Assembly (NCBI RefSeq): GCF_021347895.1
Contig: NC_067127.1
Span: 12,248,984 to 12,312,983, forward strand
Source of the DNA: Acanthochromis polyacanthus
Taxonomy: Eukaryota > Chordata > Actinopteri > Pomacentridae
DNA: 64,000 nucleotides
Direction of reading: 5' to 3'
The notes under the pieces were generated by a model. It made no database searches, was not told where the DNA came from, and worked only from the letters and a program-made list of their open reading frames with translations. Made by a program: the position numbers and the translations under genes. This document shows positions 18,771 to 32,400 of the stretch, one piece after another (the first letter of the stretch is position 1; the number at the start of each line of letters is the position of its first letter).

Positions 18771-20989
18771 TTTGTTTCCAGTGGCAGATCTTCCGTGGGG
18801 GACCGGAGGAGGGGAGTAGCCTCCCTCGTGATCTGATTGGCCACCCCGTGTACCCCCCCCAAAAAAAAAAAAAAAATTTTCGTTGGTAATTTACATTACT
18901 GATACTCCGATTTCCGACGCTCCTGAACGCAACTTCGTTGTCCGACTGCACCTGAATGCACCAATGACGTTAGTTTGATCTTTTGATTGTATTTTGTCTG
19001 GATTTGAAGAAGCTTTGAAGACGCTTCCTGATGCCGGAGGAGAAGACAAGCAGCTTTGTACCTTTGCCGTAAGAAGACTATGACCGTTTCTCAGTACGTA
19101 ACTGTCCGTACTTGCGTTCTCATGTACTCCTGAAACGTCATCATCGAGACTGCATCGGACCAGATATATCTATGGCTGCAGCTACCAGTGAACAGGAGGG
19201 TATTATTAGAGAAAGTCAGACACAGTCACACAGAGAAACATTACAGCTCACACTGAAACGGAGCTACAGCTCTGTGTCTTGGACAGCATTTATTTTCAAA
19301 GCAACGTGATGGTAATGATCCCTGCCAGAGCAGACCTCATTAGCACTTCCGTTAGATCGGCTAACTTCCGGTCACTCCATGGCTGCTGTTGTCCGTAATG
19401 TAACCAGAATATGGATTAATTTTTCATTTGGGCTTAACAAAGACGAGAACAAACATATTCAGAGCAAGTGGAGCAGCTAACTAACGCTTGTTACAGTTTG
19501 ATTTACATTTTCAAAGTCACATTTTTGAAATCGTAATTTTTCCATAAAATAAATCACGGCTTTTCCCTCATAATAATTGAGGTAATACCATTAAATGTTC
19601 ATCAGTGATTCATCTTTAGTGTGAAACTTTTACTTTACAGCTATATTTTTAAAAAAATGTAGCTAGGTCATTTTAAGGTAAGACGTTAAAGGATGGTTTT
19701 CTTAGGTAAATTAATTTAAGGTTTCATTGACTGAAATCTTTCAGTCAAACTTGTGTTTCTTTCAATTTGAAATATCTGGATTTAATTAATACAGCTCAGT
19801 CAGTTACATTTTATATTATTAAGAATTCTTATTCAGTTTAACATGAGATGGCGTATCAGTTCATTGAGTATTTCAGAGACAGTTTTTTTCTTTTCAATTA
19901 CCTGTATTTAAAGTGATATTAAAATATAATTGCAGTGAAACAACAGCAAAATAAGAGATGATGAAATATACAAAAAATTATCTATCAGTTAGAACACAGT
20001 GAAAGTGCAACTGAAGTTAAGGTAGCGAAACTACGGACAAGCAACGTTTCCTTTTACTTCCAGAAAAATAAAAGCCTCATGTTTGCTATTTATTAAAAAT
20101 CACTTGAAGCAACACTTCCCCTTTGTTTTAGTTTGTTGGTATTTATCGGTGGAGTAGCAGCACATTTTCCACAGACAGTTTTACTGTCCATTGTCTTGTT
20201 TTAATCAGTTATCAGTTCAGTAATTCAGTCCTTTGGCTGATTGGACTAACAGACACTGAAGGACTAATAAAATAATAAATGACAATTTACTAATCAGTGC
20301 CCGTTTTAATGAATTAGCATCTAGTGAATATTAGTGTTAATATGAATTAGCGATGCTAACCGAGCTAGCTGACCAGTCTTGATTAGCAGTTAAATGTAGC
20401 ATCAAGCTAATGATGTTTGTGTTGTTTCCTGTCAGCAGCTGAAGTGTGTTGTGTTCCTGTAATCTGGTTCATTAAGTTCATAAAACTGTGGCTGGTTGAC
20501 GTTAATGTAACGTTCAGGAAACTGAAATGTGATTAAAACAGTACCGTTAATGTTCTAGTTGTCAGGAATCAGCTTTAATTTGACACTAAAACAGACTCTG
20601 ATAGATTTAAATGACATCAGTTTCATTAATTTGTTGAAAATGTTCTCATTTGTTGTGATGTTGCTGCTGATTCATTAAAACCAGATGACCTGTGTTGAAG
20701 ACAGGTTTAGTTCTAGTATCAGAAGTAAAAGAAGGAAAATGGAAGTTTAGTTATGCTACGTCAAAGATTTCAGGAATAAAATAACTAAATGAGTCTTTAT
20801 GCCTCCAACTTTATTTTACAATAATGAAATAATGAAATAATTACAGATAATAAAAATATAAATAGCAGAGAAAACCTGAGAATAATTTCCTGAAAAGTAT
20901 ATGAAGGAAAAGCAGCTTTTTATCCTGAAAGATCAGAATCAGCTTCAACATCTCATCTGACAGCATCAAGTCAACCAGAAAGAAAAGAA

Positions 20990-21480
20990 AAAACAAAGTG
21001 ACTTCTTTCTGATCACATCTGCTCCACTCACATTGTTCACCTTTATAGTCCACTTTGAAAAGTTCAGCAGACAGGTGCTCTGCTTTGGAGTGTGACGATG
21101 TCGTCGGTGATGTGGAGAGTGAAGTCTCCGTTTCACCCACAGCGTGCTTTAGGACACCCGGGTCGGACTTGATGTCTGAAATGCTGACCGACAGCTCAGA
21201 TTTAACTGTCTGTAGTTCTGTTTTGATGGATGTTAAATTTTCACTCAAAGCTGCCAGGAGCTGGGTCTTTAAAATAACCGCCGTCTTGTTACAGAGTAAA
21301 AGTAGCAGTTCCTCCTTAAGGTCAGAGATTGCAGCATCTGAGGGCCTCTTCAAAAGAAGACGTAGTTGATGAAGATGTACTGGAGCAGGACCAGAAAGAC
21401 CATGACCAGCAATCCTGGAGATCTTAGGCAGCATCTCCCTCAGGTGGGTGTCAACGGTGTGCACGGTCAGGTCTGAGGTA
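20990..21480 (-). pseudogene. LINE ORF1-like coiled-coil fragment
   Basis: On the minus strand, a frame within 20841-21560 reads ISDLKEELLLLLCNKTAVIL, LLAALSENLTSIKTELQTVK and SELSVSISDIKSD, then GETETSLSTSP. The heptad-like coiled coil resembles ORF1 proteins (transposase_22 type) of L1/Tx1-like fish LINEs. The RNA-binding part expected after the coiled coil is missing, so this is a relic. It sits inside the hAT-like element. The family call rests on remembered resemblance. Confidence 0.5.
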
Positions 21481-21576
21481 ATCCCATCAAAAAAACAAAA
21501 CAGAAAAAACTCTAGATTGTAAATCAACTTGTAGCCAAAGCACTCTGAGTTTAATGCCACATTAAATAGATATCAA

Positions 21577-21721
21577 GCCGTGCTGGGCTGGAAGCACCAG
21601 GCATCTCTCACATGCAGAGCGAAGTGGGTGTGAAGGGGAGGAGACCTGGATCAGGGAATCCAGGTAGGCTGGGGCCGTTCTTGTAAATGTTTTGTAAGCC
21701 AGGAGGAGAGTTTTGAATTTG
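21577..21721 (-). pseudogene. non-LTR reverse transcriptase C-terminal relic
   Basis: The minus strand reads without stops through KFKTLLLAYKTFTRTAPAYL, then DSLIQVSSPSHPLRSACERC and LVLPA. The FKTLLLAYK...APAYL...LRS order matches the end of reverse transcriptases of the L2/Rex1 type of non-LTR elements. Only about 48 residues survive. It lies inside the hAT-like element, upstream (on the minus strand) of the coiled-coil relic. Confidence 0.65.
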
Positions 21722-23933
21722 ATTAAAGTTGAAGCAGAAAGTTAACAAAGAAAGTTGAAAACCACGTTCTGATACCTGAAATCTCTGAGTTTTCACACGT
21801 AGAACACCTGAACATGTCAAACTGGTTCCATAGTAGAACCTTCACTGTAAAAACGTCATAGTATGGTGTGTTGCTCAAAAAACATTACAACTGGGTGTCT
21901 AGGGTCGCCGAGGAACAACACAAAAACTGGAAAAACGCTGCTTTCCAGGGGGTTAGGAGGGTATTTATTTGAAAGAGTAACTTTACAACAATACAACATG
22001 TGAGCAGAAAAATCACAAAGTCTGTGTTTAGTTCAGCTGAAAATATTAGTTTTCGTCTTTTTTACTGACCAAACTTTTCAGGAAGTAGATGAAGAATAAT
22101 TAAAGCTCTCATTTAGAAGTCCAACTTATTTTGGGTCCTTGTGGAGAGTTTAATCTTAGAGTTTGTAAAGCTGTTGAGTTTTTAGAGTCACATGGATTGT
22201 TTTGACATTTAATAACCGAGTCCTGAAATAAAATTACAGTTGTGGATTTTTGTCATTTAGTCTGGACTAAACAAATAACAGCAGCGTAAATCTCAAACAT
22301 CATTATGAGGAGTGTGGATTGAGGTTTCTCACTTGATAATGATCAAAACATGAAATTTAGGTTGGTTTAAAGGAATATTCCACCTTAAATCTTTGAATGT
22401 TGACCTAAAAGGTTGGTTTCAGGGAGTATTCCACCATTTAAGATTATTTTTACCACAGATCAAAGGTTCAGATTGTTGTTCACTGTGTATTGGGTAGTAC
22501 TCACTTTGATTTAGACTGATTAGTATACAGAACCCTATAATGTTTCTGGTATACAGCTGAAAACTATTTGCTAAACGTAAGAAGTGGAAATTCACAGGGT
22601 TGTTTATAGTGCTGCTCTTGCACAATATTTGTCACTTAATTGCCCTCAGGATATTGTCGTTGAGCTTTCCAGTTTTACATAACAGGCAGCTAATGATGTT
22701 GTAATTCACATTAACAAGGAAACAAGTTCATCATAATTTGAATGTTAACAGTTCAAAATGAAAAGGTCATATATCGCTTTCCTATTGGGTTAAATAGCCA
22801 AAAAAAAACATGAAAAATACTTTGTAAACGCGAGATGTCGGTAGCAGCTTTCATTTTTTCTTACAACTTTTCGATGCCCCCCCCCAAAAAAAATCTGTTG
22901 TACCCCCTTGTGCCCCCCCACTAAAATTAATCTGGATCCGCCTCTGTTTGTTTCCCAGATGTTTCATTTTGCAGCCACTTACATTTTGTCTCCAGGCTCA
23001 AAGAAAAGGAAACATTAAACAGTAAAAACATCACTTTCAACATTACTATTAATTAAACTGTAATATCGACATGAAGATTGATCACTCTGACATCCTCACA
23101 CATTAAAAACAATACATTAGTCACCTATCTGTGGCTGTGAAGTCTTTCTTAATGAGCCTATTCCCCGGCAGCTTTTTCTTGTCTCCACCTGGCTGCAGGT
23201 GATTTGAGAATATTTCAGTTTTTATCTGCGGTGTGTAAAGATTGTGCCCTGATATACCTGGAAGCTATCAGAGGTTTGATTTGATCTGCCAAGTTCATGA
23301 AGTGCAAATATGTTTTCCTCATTTCCCAACGTCACTACATACTTCTGCTTACATCCTGCTATTGGCTACTCAAGCATGCGCATGTACCATTACAATGACA
23401 AGCGTTTTTAGAAAATGTAAGTGCAGAAGTGAAGGCCAGGACGAATGGGAGTTGTCAGCAAGTAATGCCTGCTGCCAATAAACTGTGAAACACACACACA
23501 TGCACATGCACGCACACAATGTTATTGCACAAAATGAAGGAGCGGCCAAGAATAAATTGCTTGTCTGTAACTGTTTAAATGCAGCATTAAGTAGTGATTT
23601 ATGCCCATAACTCTGGGGTAGAAAACATGCTCCAAATGTTGCAGCTTGCAGCAATTTATGGGGGAAACCACCAAAATGAATATTTGACTAAATTCCCATT
23701 TTTAAAATGAATGATCCTGGCTGCATGTTGCTAAGTGTTTCTGTCACACAGTTGTTGCGTGAGTTGTGTGTGCAAGAGCATCATTGCACATATGTACATT
23801 TTGCTGTAGCGCACACACGTGCACAATATAGAGTCAGGTAGTGCACATTAATATGTCACTGCGCTGATGACATATTAGCTTTCACTAAGTTGTAACTGAA
23901 GTGCAGAATCTGATGTTCTGGCTCTGCCCCGAA

Positions 23934-23985
23934 ACCAATAACAACTTATTACTGCTTAGACCAATAACAACTTATTACTGCTTAG
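23934..23985. repeat. 26-bp perfect tandem duplication
   Basis: Two exact adjacent copies of a 26-base unit, starting ACCAATAACAACTTATTACT, occupy 23934-23959 and 23960-23985. The identity suggests a recent duplication. Confidence 0.9.
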
Positions 23986-25371
23986 ACATTCAGGAATGCC
24001 GCTGTCGTGTTCCTACTTGACTTAAAGTGGCATCTTCATCAAAACGTCTCTGCAGGTGAAGAAACAAATAGAGAACATAATATTTAACAGGTGACAATCA
24101 GCCAGAGACATCAGACTCCAAACTAAACCTCAGCACATAATGTATCGCTGTTTAAAATTAAATGAAAACAGAGAAGCCGCTCCCCCCCTCCACACTAAAA
24201 CAATCATCATCACCATCATTACTAACAGTAAATCCCATAAAGGTCGTGCCAGAGCGCAGGGCTGTATTTGAGGCTAACCACCCCTCTGTCTTTACACACA
24301 GTCTTCCGTCATATGCCCCACACTCAACAACATTTAGGAAAGCTGGGGTTTTCTAAATAACTAAAATTAACTCAATGATCTACAATTAACTTAATTGATG
24401 CCTCACCAACATCCATTAAACACACATCAGACATCTAACGGTGGAGTTTACTTGCACGAATTACAGGGCTGGGGGAAGGACCTCCATGGAAGAGAGGAAG
24501 GCGAACATGAAGTGTAGTGACGATGCTCTGGTGACTAGAGGAGCTGTCACACTTATGAAGCAGCCACAGAAAGAATTACTGAGCCATCTGCTCAACACTT
24601 GCATGCAGGCACTTTTAGGATTTTTGCTGAACAAAATGTCTCCCCAGTGAACAGGTGAGGATTTTAGGGTTCCAGTCAGTCTGGGGCCCAGAGTCACCTG
24701 ACAACGTGGCTCCACAGGTAATGCCTGAGACAGCTTTCCAGCAACAATAGTGCCGATGACAGCCGACGCAGACGAGGGGAGATGGACTAGGAGCTGCACA
24801 GGAGACAGTCAGATCAGCCTGTTCTGTAACTGACGACAGCACAGTGGGAAGCTCTTTGTTTAGGAGGAGACGCAGAGGAACATGTTTGACCTTTTTCGTC
24901 CAGGGCGGCTAATCTGAAAAGCTGATCTGAGCATCTGCGTGAAAGATGACCATTCGCCATGCAAGCTTCTAGATCTGACACAGAGCCATTACAGCGCTCT
25001 GACAGTGTGTGTGTCAGCCATTGAAATAATATATTATACACGCAATAATGAGAGGGAAAGCTCAGGTGGTCCTCCTCTCTCTCTCTCGCACACAAAAACA
25101 TGCCATACACCCTTCTCCTCCCTCAATCACACCCCTCATAAACTCAGTAAACATGTGGGAGCTGTTAAAGTAAGTTTAATGGCTATTTACTGTGTTTTGT
25201 ACGCTTCTCATTAAGTAGATTTTCCACTCGAGGAGAACTAATGTTTTGGAAAACTCTGTTAAATGAAACACACTTCATGCCAACACTTGGCACATGTGGC
25301 TCAATTTGGTAATTAAAAGCTCTGCCCTCTATTGGAGAAAACAGGAAACTACAGAAACACAACAGGAACTC

Positions 25372-26487
25372 ACAGTTGCTGGCTTTATCTGTTGTTAGTC
25401 TTCTTCCCAGAACTGAGAAACTGGAATGATTTTTACATTTTTGTCTTCTTGAGGGCAGCAGAAACAAACTAACTGCCGATATTAGCAGCTAGTTAGAAGA
25501 GCATCCAGAAAATGCACAGCATTTGAAGTTGTTTTCCTAGCCACCTGATGAACGTATGTCCACTATTTATTCTCTTTTAGTGAAATATCTGCCAATTTTA
25601 GTTAAATCTGTGTATCCACTTGGCCAGAAAACTAAAACATTGACCTTAAAATCACTACAGAGCTCTGCAGACTTGAGAAGTCAGGTGAAAATCACTGCAA
25701 TCATTTATTTTTTTTTTTTTTACAAAAAAGCAGTCATGACATTATTTAAAAATATATATTTTACCTGTTTTAACTTACAGCATTTCAGAGGCCCGTACAA
25801 TGCGCATAAATATCTGCTTTTGTCAGCTTTTTCTAACATGTGAGTAGCGATGATTCGTGCCAGAAAAAGAAGAGCCTTGGGCCTGGAGGGTGGAGTACAT
25901 CAAACACAAATAACAAAACAGAGGGAGTCACCGGCTTTATCTGTTGTCAGTTTTCTTCCCAAAACTATGAACCTTCTACAACATACATATATATTTTTGA
26001 TTTCTTGAGGGCAGTGGAAACAAACTGACTGCTGATATGGCCAGTTTGTTAGAAAATAGTCCTGCAAATGGACAGCAATTATGAAGTTGTTTTCCTGACC
26101 ACCTGTTGAATGTATGTCCACTATTCATTCTCTTTTTTATGAAATATCTGCCATTGTAGTTGTTAAATGGTGAAATTTGTGCACCAGCTAGGCCAGAAAA
26201 CCAAAACATTGAACTAAAGTCACTACAGAGCTCTGCAGAGTTGAGGGGAACAGCAAAATCAGGTGAAAGTCACTACCCCTGCCACAATTTACAAAGAAAG
26301 CGGACATGTGATTCATCAAAAATCTTGCTTATACCTTTTTTTAAAAAAACAAAAACTCTTAGCAATCCAGAGGTCGGGACAATCTGTTTAGATATCTGCT
26401 TTTGTCAGCTTTTACTAACGTGAAAGTATAGAAAAAGAAGAAGCGGGGCCTTGAGGGTGGAGTACATCAACCACGAATCACAAAACA
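25372..26487. repeat. diverged tandem duplication, unit about 0.55 kb
   Basis: Copy A (about 25372-25920) and copy B (about 25924-26487) share the same landmarks in the same order: GGCTTTATCTGTTGT (25381 and 25933), GAAGTTGTTTTCCT, TGTATCCACT/TGTGCACCAGCT with GGCCAGAAAAC, TCACTACAGAGCTCTGCAGA, TATCTGCTTTTGTCAGCTTT, and GAGGGTGGAGTACATCAA. The offset is 552 bases at the left and about 567 at the right, because of small insertions. No intact coding frame is shared by the two copies. Confidence 0.85.
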
Positions 26488-29400
26488 CAATGACACATAG
26501 AAAGAGAGACAACTCCGGCCTCCTCCCCTCCTCTGCTCTCCCCCGTCTCCCCCCTCCTGCTCCCGTCACTGAATGCCTCCTCACTGGAGTCCGCTGCAGG
26601 CCTAGCTGCCAGCTGGAGTACCCCTAACCTCTGACCTCTGACCCCCTCAGCTCCGCTAGAATTCATCGCCGAGCCGTCAGCAGAGTGAGCTCAGAGGGGG
26701 AGAGCATCCTGTGAAACACTATCATGTTGACAGGTGAACACAGGTGTTACAGATGTTCTCTTGCGCCGCCTTCACCGCTGCCCTTTACCTTGATACTCGC
26801 AGCACGTTGCGCCCAGAAATCCCTTCTCGCTGTCTGTCACGATCTGAATTTGTGAGTTTGCGTGTCACAGCCCCATCTGTCCCGATGCTCCTGGGTTAAA
26901 GAGAGGATCCTGCTGTTCCTTGATGGAAAGCTGCCTGCTACAGAAAGATCCGGTTACAAGAGCGCTGCGCTTTCATCCTTATTAAAGAAACATGTGCCTG
27001 TTCTGAGCAGTTATGTCTCTCTGCTTTTACATTTTTTTCCCTCAATGGAGATAGGATATTATGCTTCATGCACTCCTTTAGAGGAAATAACAAGCGCAGC
27101 CTATGAGAATTGGTAGTGGTTAAGAAAATACTGTTATCAGCGAAAGTGATTTATTCCTGTGTTGTGGTGCATCTTCATATTTCAAATATGAATGGTTTCT
27201 TTGTTACACAGTCAACAGGATGATTACAGACCCAATCGACAACTCTTCAAGTTATGACAGAAAGGGACTGAAAAAGACACAAAAAAGTCTTTGAAACACA
27301 AAACAGATTAAAATACAGCTGTCCTGATGTCAGGAAGAGGACATGCATTGCAGAGATTTTTTGATTTTACTATAAATGAACACATACATACATGAACTTC
27401 TTCTGATGTTGGCCTGTCTTTACAAGCACAGAGAAGAGTTTCTTCATGTTTTCTTGTCGATTTTGTTTACCTGATAAATAAAACTTCTAAAAACTTACAT
27501 TTAAGGTGATTAAAAAAAGGCATTTTTGATTGTGACGTTTTCAATCTCTATTCCAGGATGTCTAGATGGTGCCTCAGGATCATAGCAAATGTAGGGGAAG
27601 AACATAATTAATATAAATACCTAATTTTATGGTATTAGTAGTAATTGCATCTAATGACATAACATTTATTTCAAGATGCCTCAATTATCCAGTCATTGTA
27701 TGAAATGCATCCTTTTATCAATACTTCCAGTATTTCTATTTCCCGCTTATACTATTTGGAAAATCTATATTCATGTTGTCTTGACTGGAGTGTCGCAATG
27801 ACAAATCAGCTTTTAGTAATCTTGTAATGCTTCATTCATCAGCTGCAGCCAGCATGAAAACTCCATTCATGCCAGAGATTGCAAAATTGCTCATTACATA
27901 TCATTCAGTGCCACGTAAACTACCCTGAGCACAGGCAGGAGGATGTGAGTCAGACCTCTGTATCAGACTTTCGTTTCCCGACGATGACTGTCCCTCCACG
28001 TATGTCTCTGTAGGTTTGTAGCTGCTGTGCTCCCTGACCTCGGCTCGCAGACCCCGCTTTGTTCCCACGCCGTGCCCTGTGGAAAGTCTGGCTCCAACCT
28101 TTTCAAACCATAATTACATACCTGCAGAACGCAGACGACAGCAGAGTAAAGAGGGACACAGCATGAAAGAGAAAGGGGTTAGCATGAGTGATACGTGATA
28201 GCTTGCTGCCACTTACTTTCTGCTGTATTTAATTTATTTTAAAAGACATTTCACTGATTCGTGGTGTTTTGCGGAACGAAATGAAATGAACACTTTTGTC
28301 TGTTTGTCTGAATCCCAGCAGGCCAACATCTAAAATATCACGTTGTTGCATACATCACTGATAAGATTATTGCTGCTGGACATGTTTATATAATGCAGAT
28401 AAAAATGGCTACAGATGCTGTACATTCAAACAGTTTGAAGATAAAAGTGGGAGAGGAACTGGGAGGAAAAGCAGATGCCATAAAAGGAGGCATGCTGCAC
28501 TGTTTATGTTGCTGCATGCGATATTTCTGGATATCAGAGTCAGGTTGCAGAAGTGATACTGAAAGATTAATGGGCACATTTTCATAATAATGCAAGTTTG
28601 ACTTCTGTAAGTTCCTCTTATCTTTTTTAGGCATTGATAAAAGAAAATGTAAATTTTATTGTAAAATATTTCTGAATATGCTGCACATTATGTTGAGGTT
28701 TTAAATTTTCCATTTTCACAATTACTATTGAATTAGGTATACAGGTCTATATGGAAGCTCTTAATGTGGCAACAAAGCATCACACTGTTGTTTCAGTCTC
28801 ATTTATTCAAATTATTTGTCATTTTTTAAGAGAGCTAGCCTTGTTTTTCTTTGTCTCTTCTTGAGGTTTGCTTTAAAAGCTGAGTGTCACCACTTGTTTA
28901 GCCTCTTCCTCTTTTATCATAACTAATCAGATGAAATGATGTGGAAACAGTCAGAGATCAGAAGCTCAAACAAGCTGTTGAAATGTGTACAGAGCTGCGT
29001 TAACAGTTACAGACATGCAGTCTGTGCCGGCCTACAGGCGCTCAGCAGGAACTTTTTGGGCAGATTTTAATGTCAATGTTGCATTTCATGTCAGGCAGAG
29101 TTACAGCTGTAAATTCTGTTCTGTAGTACGTCTCTGTGCTCACTGGATTTTATCGCCACAGGACGTAAACTCTCAGTTCTCGGTGCTGCAGACTGTATGT
29201 ATGTACTGTGCTGTATGTATTTCTGCAGCTTTTGACACAAAGGAGTTAAATGTTGTACTAGGAGAGGTTAAACTCAAGAGTCACATTGAATTAAACTAAC
29301 ACAATAATGATGCCCACTGTGTCCTCTCCAAATAAGCCAACACAAGATGAATCTCACTAAAGAGGGTTACGATTACATTGTTGGTTTACATAGCCCTATG

Positions 29401-32400
29401 AACTTATCCCTGAGGAAGGACGCCTGCCAGAATGGGATTTTACTAATGTCACCAAATCACTCCCAGCTGCCCCGACTGCAGGAAATGCTTCTTCTTCTCA
29501 AAACCTCAGAGCAAATAGTACATGAAGCACGGTGCATTCATGAGTATGTCTGTCTTCAGAACTCATGTTGAACTGTCTGTCCTGGATTTCATAGCGTTTA
29601 ATGTCCTCCAGGACTGCGGTCACAGTCTGTCTCTGTCAGTCTGCTCAGTGTCATGAGAGCCTCCATTCACCACTTAACCTTTTCAAAAGTGGCCGACTAA
29701 CTTCAGAGGGAAAAAAACGACTCCAGGCTTAAGAAGGTGTGAAGCACGCCAGATCAGTGAGCATTGATTCCATAATGACGGCAACAACCGGCGTAAGGTC
29801 AGCCACACAGTAACTGTGGGCCTGAGTGGGTATTTAAAAGGTCTAATAGACATTTGAGCAGGCTTTGGTCTCATGCTTGTGAAAGGAGTTAAGCAAAGAG
29901 GCAAACAGCCCGAGGCCAGCAATAACAGAGTGGAACTGATTAGAGGAGGAGACGGAAGGAGGGAGAGAGAAAGAAAAGAGAGGAAAAATGAGACAGGGAC
30001 TGATAGCATCTTCTTACCCGACATAATTATATTAGACAGCTAAAGGCTCCCTAATCTCTCAGATGATGGCGTGTTTAAAATCTCAGTGAAATGTAAACAA
30101 TAACAAAAGCTGCAGAAATATTTCTGTAAACTGAAGCAGGAGCAGGGTGCTGTGGGCATAATTAAAACAACAATCACCAGCATTCATATTGATGGGAATG
30201 TTACAAAAGTACTGCTAATCCCACCGTAAAAATCTGACCTCGTGATATTAAGTCACATTAGTTCTTATGTTTTACCAGAAGAAAAATTTAGTCATGATTT
30301 AAGAGAAAAGCTTGTCGCTTTCTCAGAAAATGATTTGTAAGAAAAGTCTAACATCGTATCTGTTCTAATTCAAAGAAGTCCAACCCATGTGAACTGCCCT
30401 GCGTCATCTTTCTTCCAATTAATTTCCTATTTAATTTAGTTTCCTGTCAATCGTTTATACGTTCTGCGCATCTGTGACATCAGCACTCTGTAGTTACTTT
30501 GTGATTCAGTTATTTAACGTTAAATAAGCAAAAACATGAGGAGGAAAAGCACGATGTTGTATTTTACCATTTATCAAGCAGTTGACTGTTTCTGTAAGGC
30601 TGCACAATCTTTCTGCTTGGAAATATTTGTCAGGAGTTAGACCTTTAGTTTCTTTTTCTTTTTTTTAAAAAGTGCGACACACTCTGAAGATGTTGGACAC
30701 AAACATCGGCTTCACTCCAGGCAAAGATTTTACCATTCCAGGCCAGAAGTAGACATCTGTGGGATCAACAAAATAACTTTTAAGACATAATTTGCTGCTG
30801 GTATATGGGATGTTTTTTGTGCTCCCCTAAAGTTTGCATATGGAGAGGTATGGACAGGAGGAATTTAAATGTTTTCAGTAACGCAAAAGACAAAATTTTC
30901 AGTCATTTGTTGCAGAGATCCTGGTTGTCAGGTTGTGTTCGTTATATTGTTCAACTCTGACAGCATGTGGACATGTCGCACTTTCCCAGGACAAAAGACA
31001 ACCCACTTTTCCTTTCCTTCATCACGGCTCTCCTTCCTCACACTTTTAAACCCTCTATCCACCTCTCACCCCCTCACTCACCCCATCCTTTTCCTTGCCA
31101 ACCCTTCATATGTCAGTGAAAGCTGTTGCTAATAAAAGTTAAAAAGCAAACTATGAAAAGGAGGTAAGAGGGAGCAGAGGGAGGTGCATTCTTTCCTGTC
31201 TGCATGGGAAGAGCTTTGCCGGCGCAAAAGGGAGTCCCAGCGGTCTGGGACAGAAGTGGAGGGAAGGGAGGGGAGGTAGGGAGGTGGACAGAGGGGAGGT
31301 GTGGATAGGGGTGTCACCTCCGTCACCCCAGGACATGGAAAAAAACATTCTGTTTCATCAGGTTTCAAAAGCACAGCAATTACACTGGAGACGCGGGATG
31401 ACAGGACATCCCTGCACGGCAGCGCGCAGAGCAAGAAAACGCTGCGAAGGGAGAGCCACGCCCTCAAAAACTTAAAAAAGGGGGGACTCATCCTCTCCTC
31501 TCTTCTCTCATCACCTCTCCTCGACATGGCTATAAGCAACACTAAAGCAGCACCCCAATAGCTCATCTCCATCTTCTCTGTGTCCAGAGAAGGCGGCCAT
31601 TGTGTGCCCGTTCCTCTTTCCCCAAGTCAGTTTCCTATTGAGGCTCTGAAAAGGCCTTTGAGGGGCCCTGTTTTGGCTGTGCAGCTCACCTGCAGAGGGG
31701 AAACTATGGGTCTATTCTAAAGCCCAGCAGCTGCCAGGGCAGAGAGGCTGGCACCCAGTGGGATGGAGAATAGCGGCTGCAGAGCCTTTCAATATGAAGC
31801 CACTTAGTAACAGAAGGCATGTGCCAAGCCTGCAAAGCCAGAATGAAGAGTCAGCCTTTGGAGTTCACCAAATATCAGAGAAGAATTAGACCCATCTCCT
31901 CTCTGCTGCCTTTCTGCCTCATCCTCCACGTTCTATCTTCGTCTGGCTGCTCTTTGTCTGGCTTTGCAGTTTACAGAATAACAATCCACAGGTAGCGCAG
32001 AGAGTGGAGATTATATGGACAACGCAGATCAACAGGTGGGATGGTGAAGCAGGGAAAAAAATGTTGATAAATGGACAACTAAAAGTGCTGCCAAACAGCT
32101 CCCTCGTCCATATTTAAAAGTAACTGCCTGGTCGTGTGACAGATCGAGCTATGATACTGCTGTGAAGATCTCAGTGGCTGCAGGCCTGTGAAGAAGCCTT
32201 CACCACACAAAGCCTCTTTTCTGTCAGCGGGCTAGCTCCCACACTGACGCTAATTTACGATGCCCTCACAGCAATTTCCACAGTCAGAGAAGTTCAATTG
32301 TGTTTTCCAGCTCATTAAGCATCAGCACAACAAAGCTTTCATCTTCTCCTTCATCCACTTCATCCCCCTCTTCTCTCCCTCCACACATCTACCTCCCTTT

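Larger units (their letters stand above)
18779..22946. mobile_element. hAT-like DNA transposon, 4.17 kb, non-autonomous composite
   Basis: The left end starts CAGTGGCAGATC and the right end, read in reverse, starts CAGAGGCGGATC; both then run into G-rich stretches with poly-C/poly-A tracts just inside. The block is flanked on both sides by the 8-bp direct repeat TTTGTTTC (18771-18778 and 22947-22954). CAGNGG termini plus an 8-bp target duplication are the hallmarks of the hAT superfamily. No hAT transposase (BED finger, RNase H-like core or dimerisation motif) was seen, so the copy is non-autonomous. LINE remnants lie within it. Between them the sequence is AT-rich and not recognised. Confidence 0.8.

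Noticed and set aside
29683..30024. Minus-strand frame starting with a hydrophobic, signal-like segment
   Set aside because: The hydrophobic part comes from a GGAGG/GAAAG-rich stretch read in reverse; no homology and no neighbouring exon.
31129..31572. 147-codon minus-strand frame with Pro/Ser-rich stretches
   Set aside because: Low-complexity, purine/pyrimidine-skewed DNA with overlapping frames on both strands; no domain, signal or splice context.
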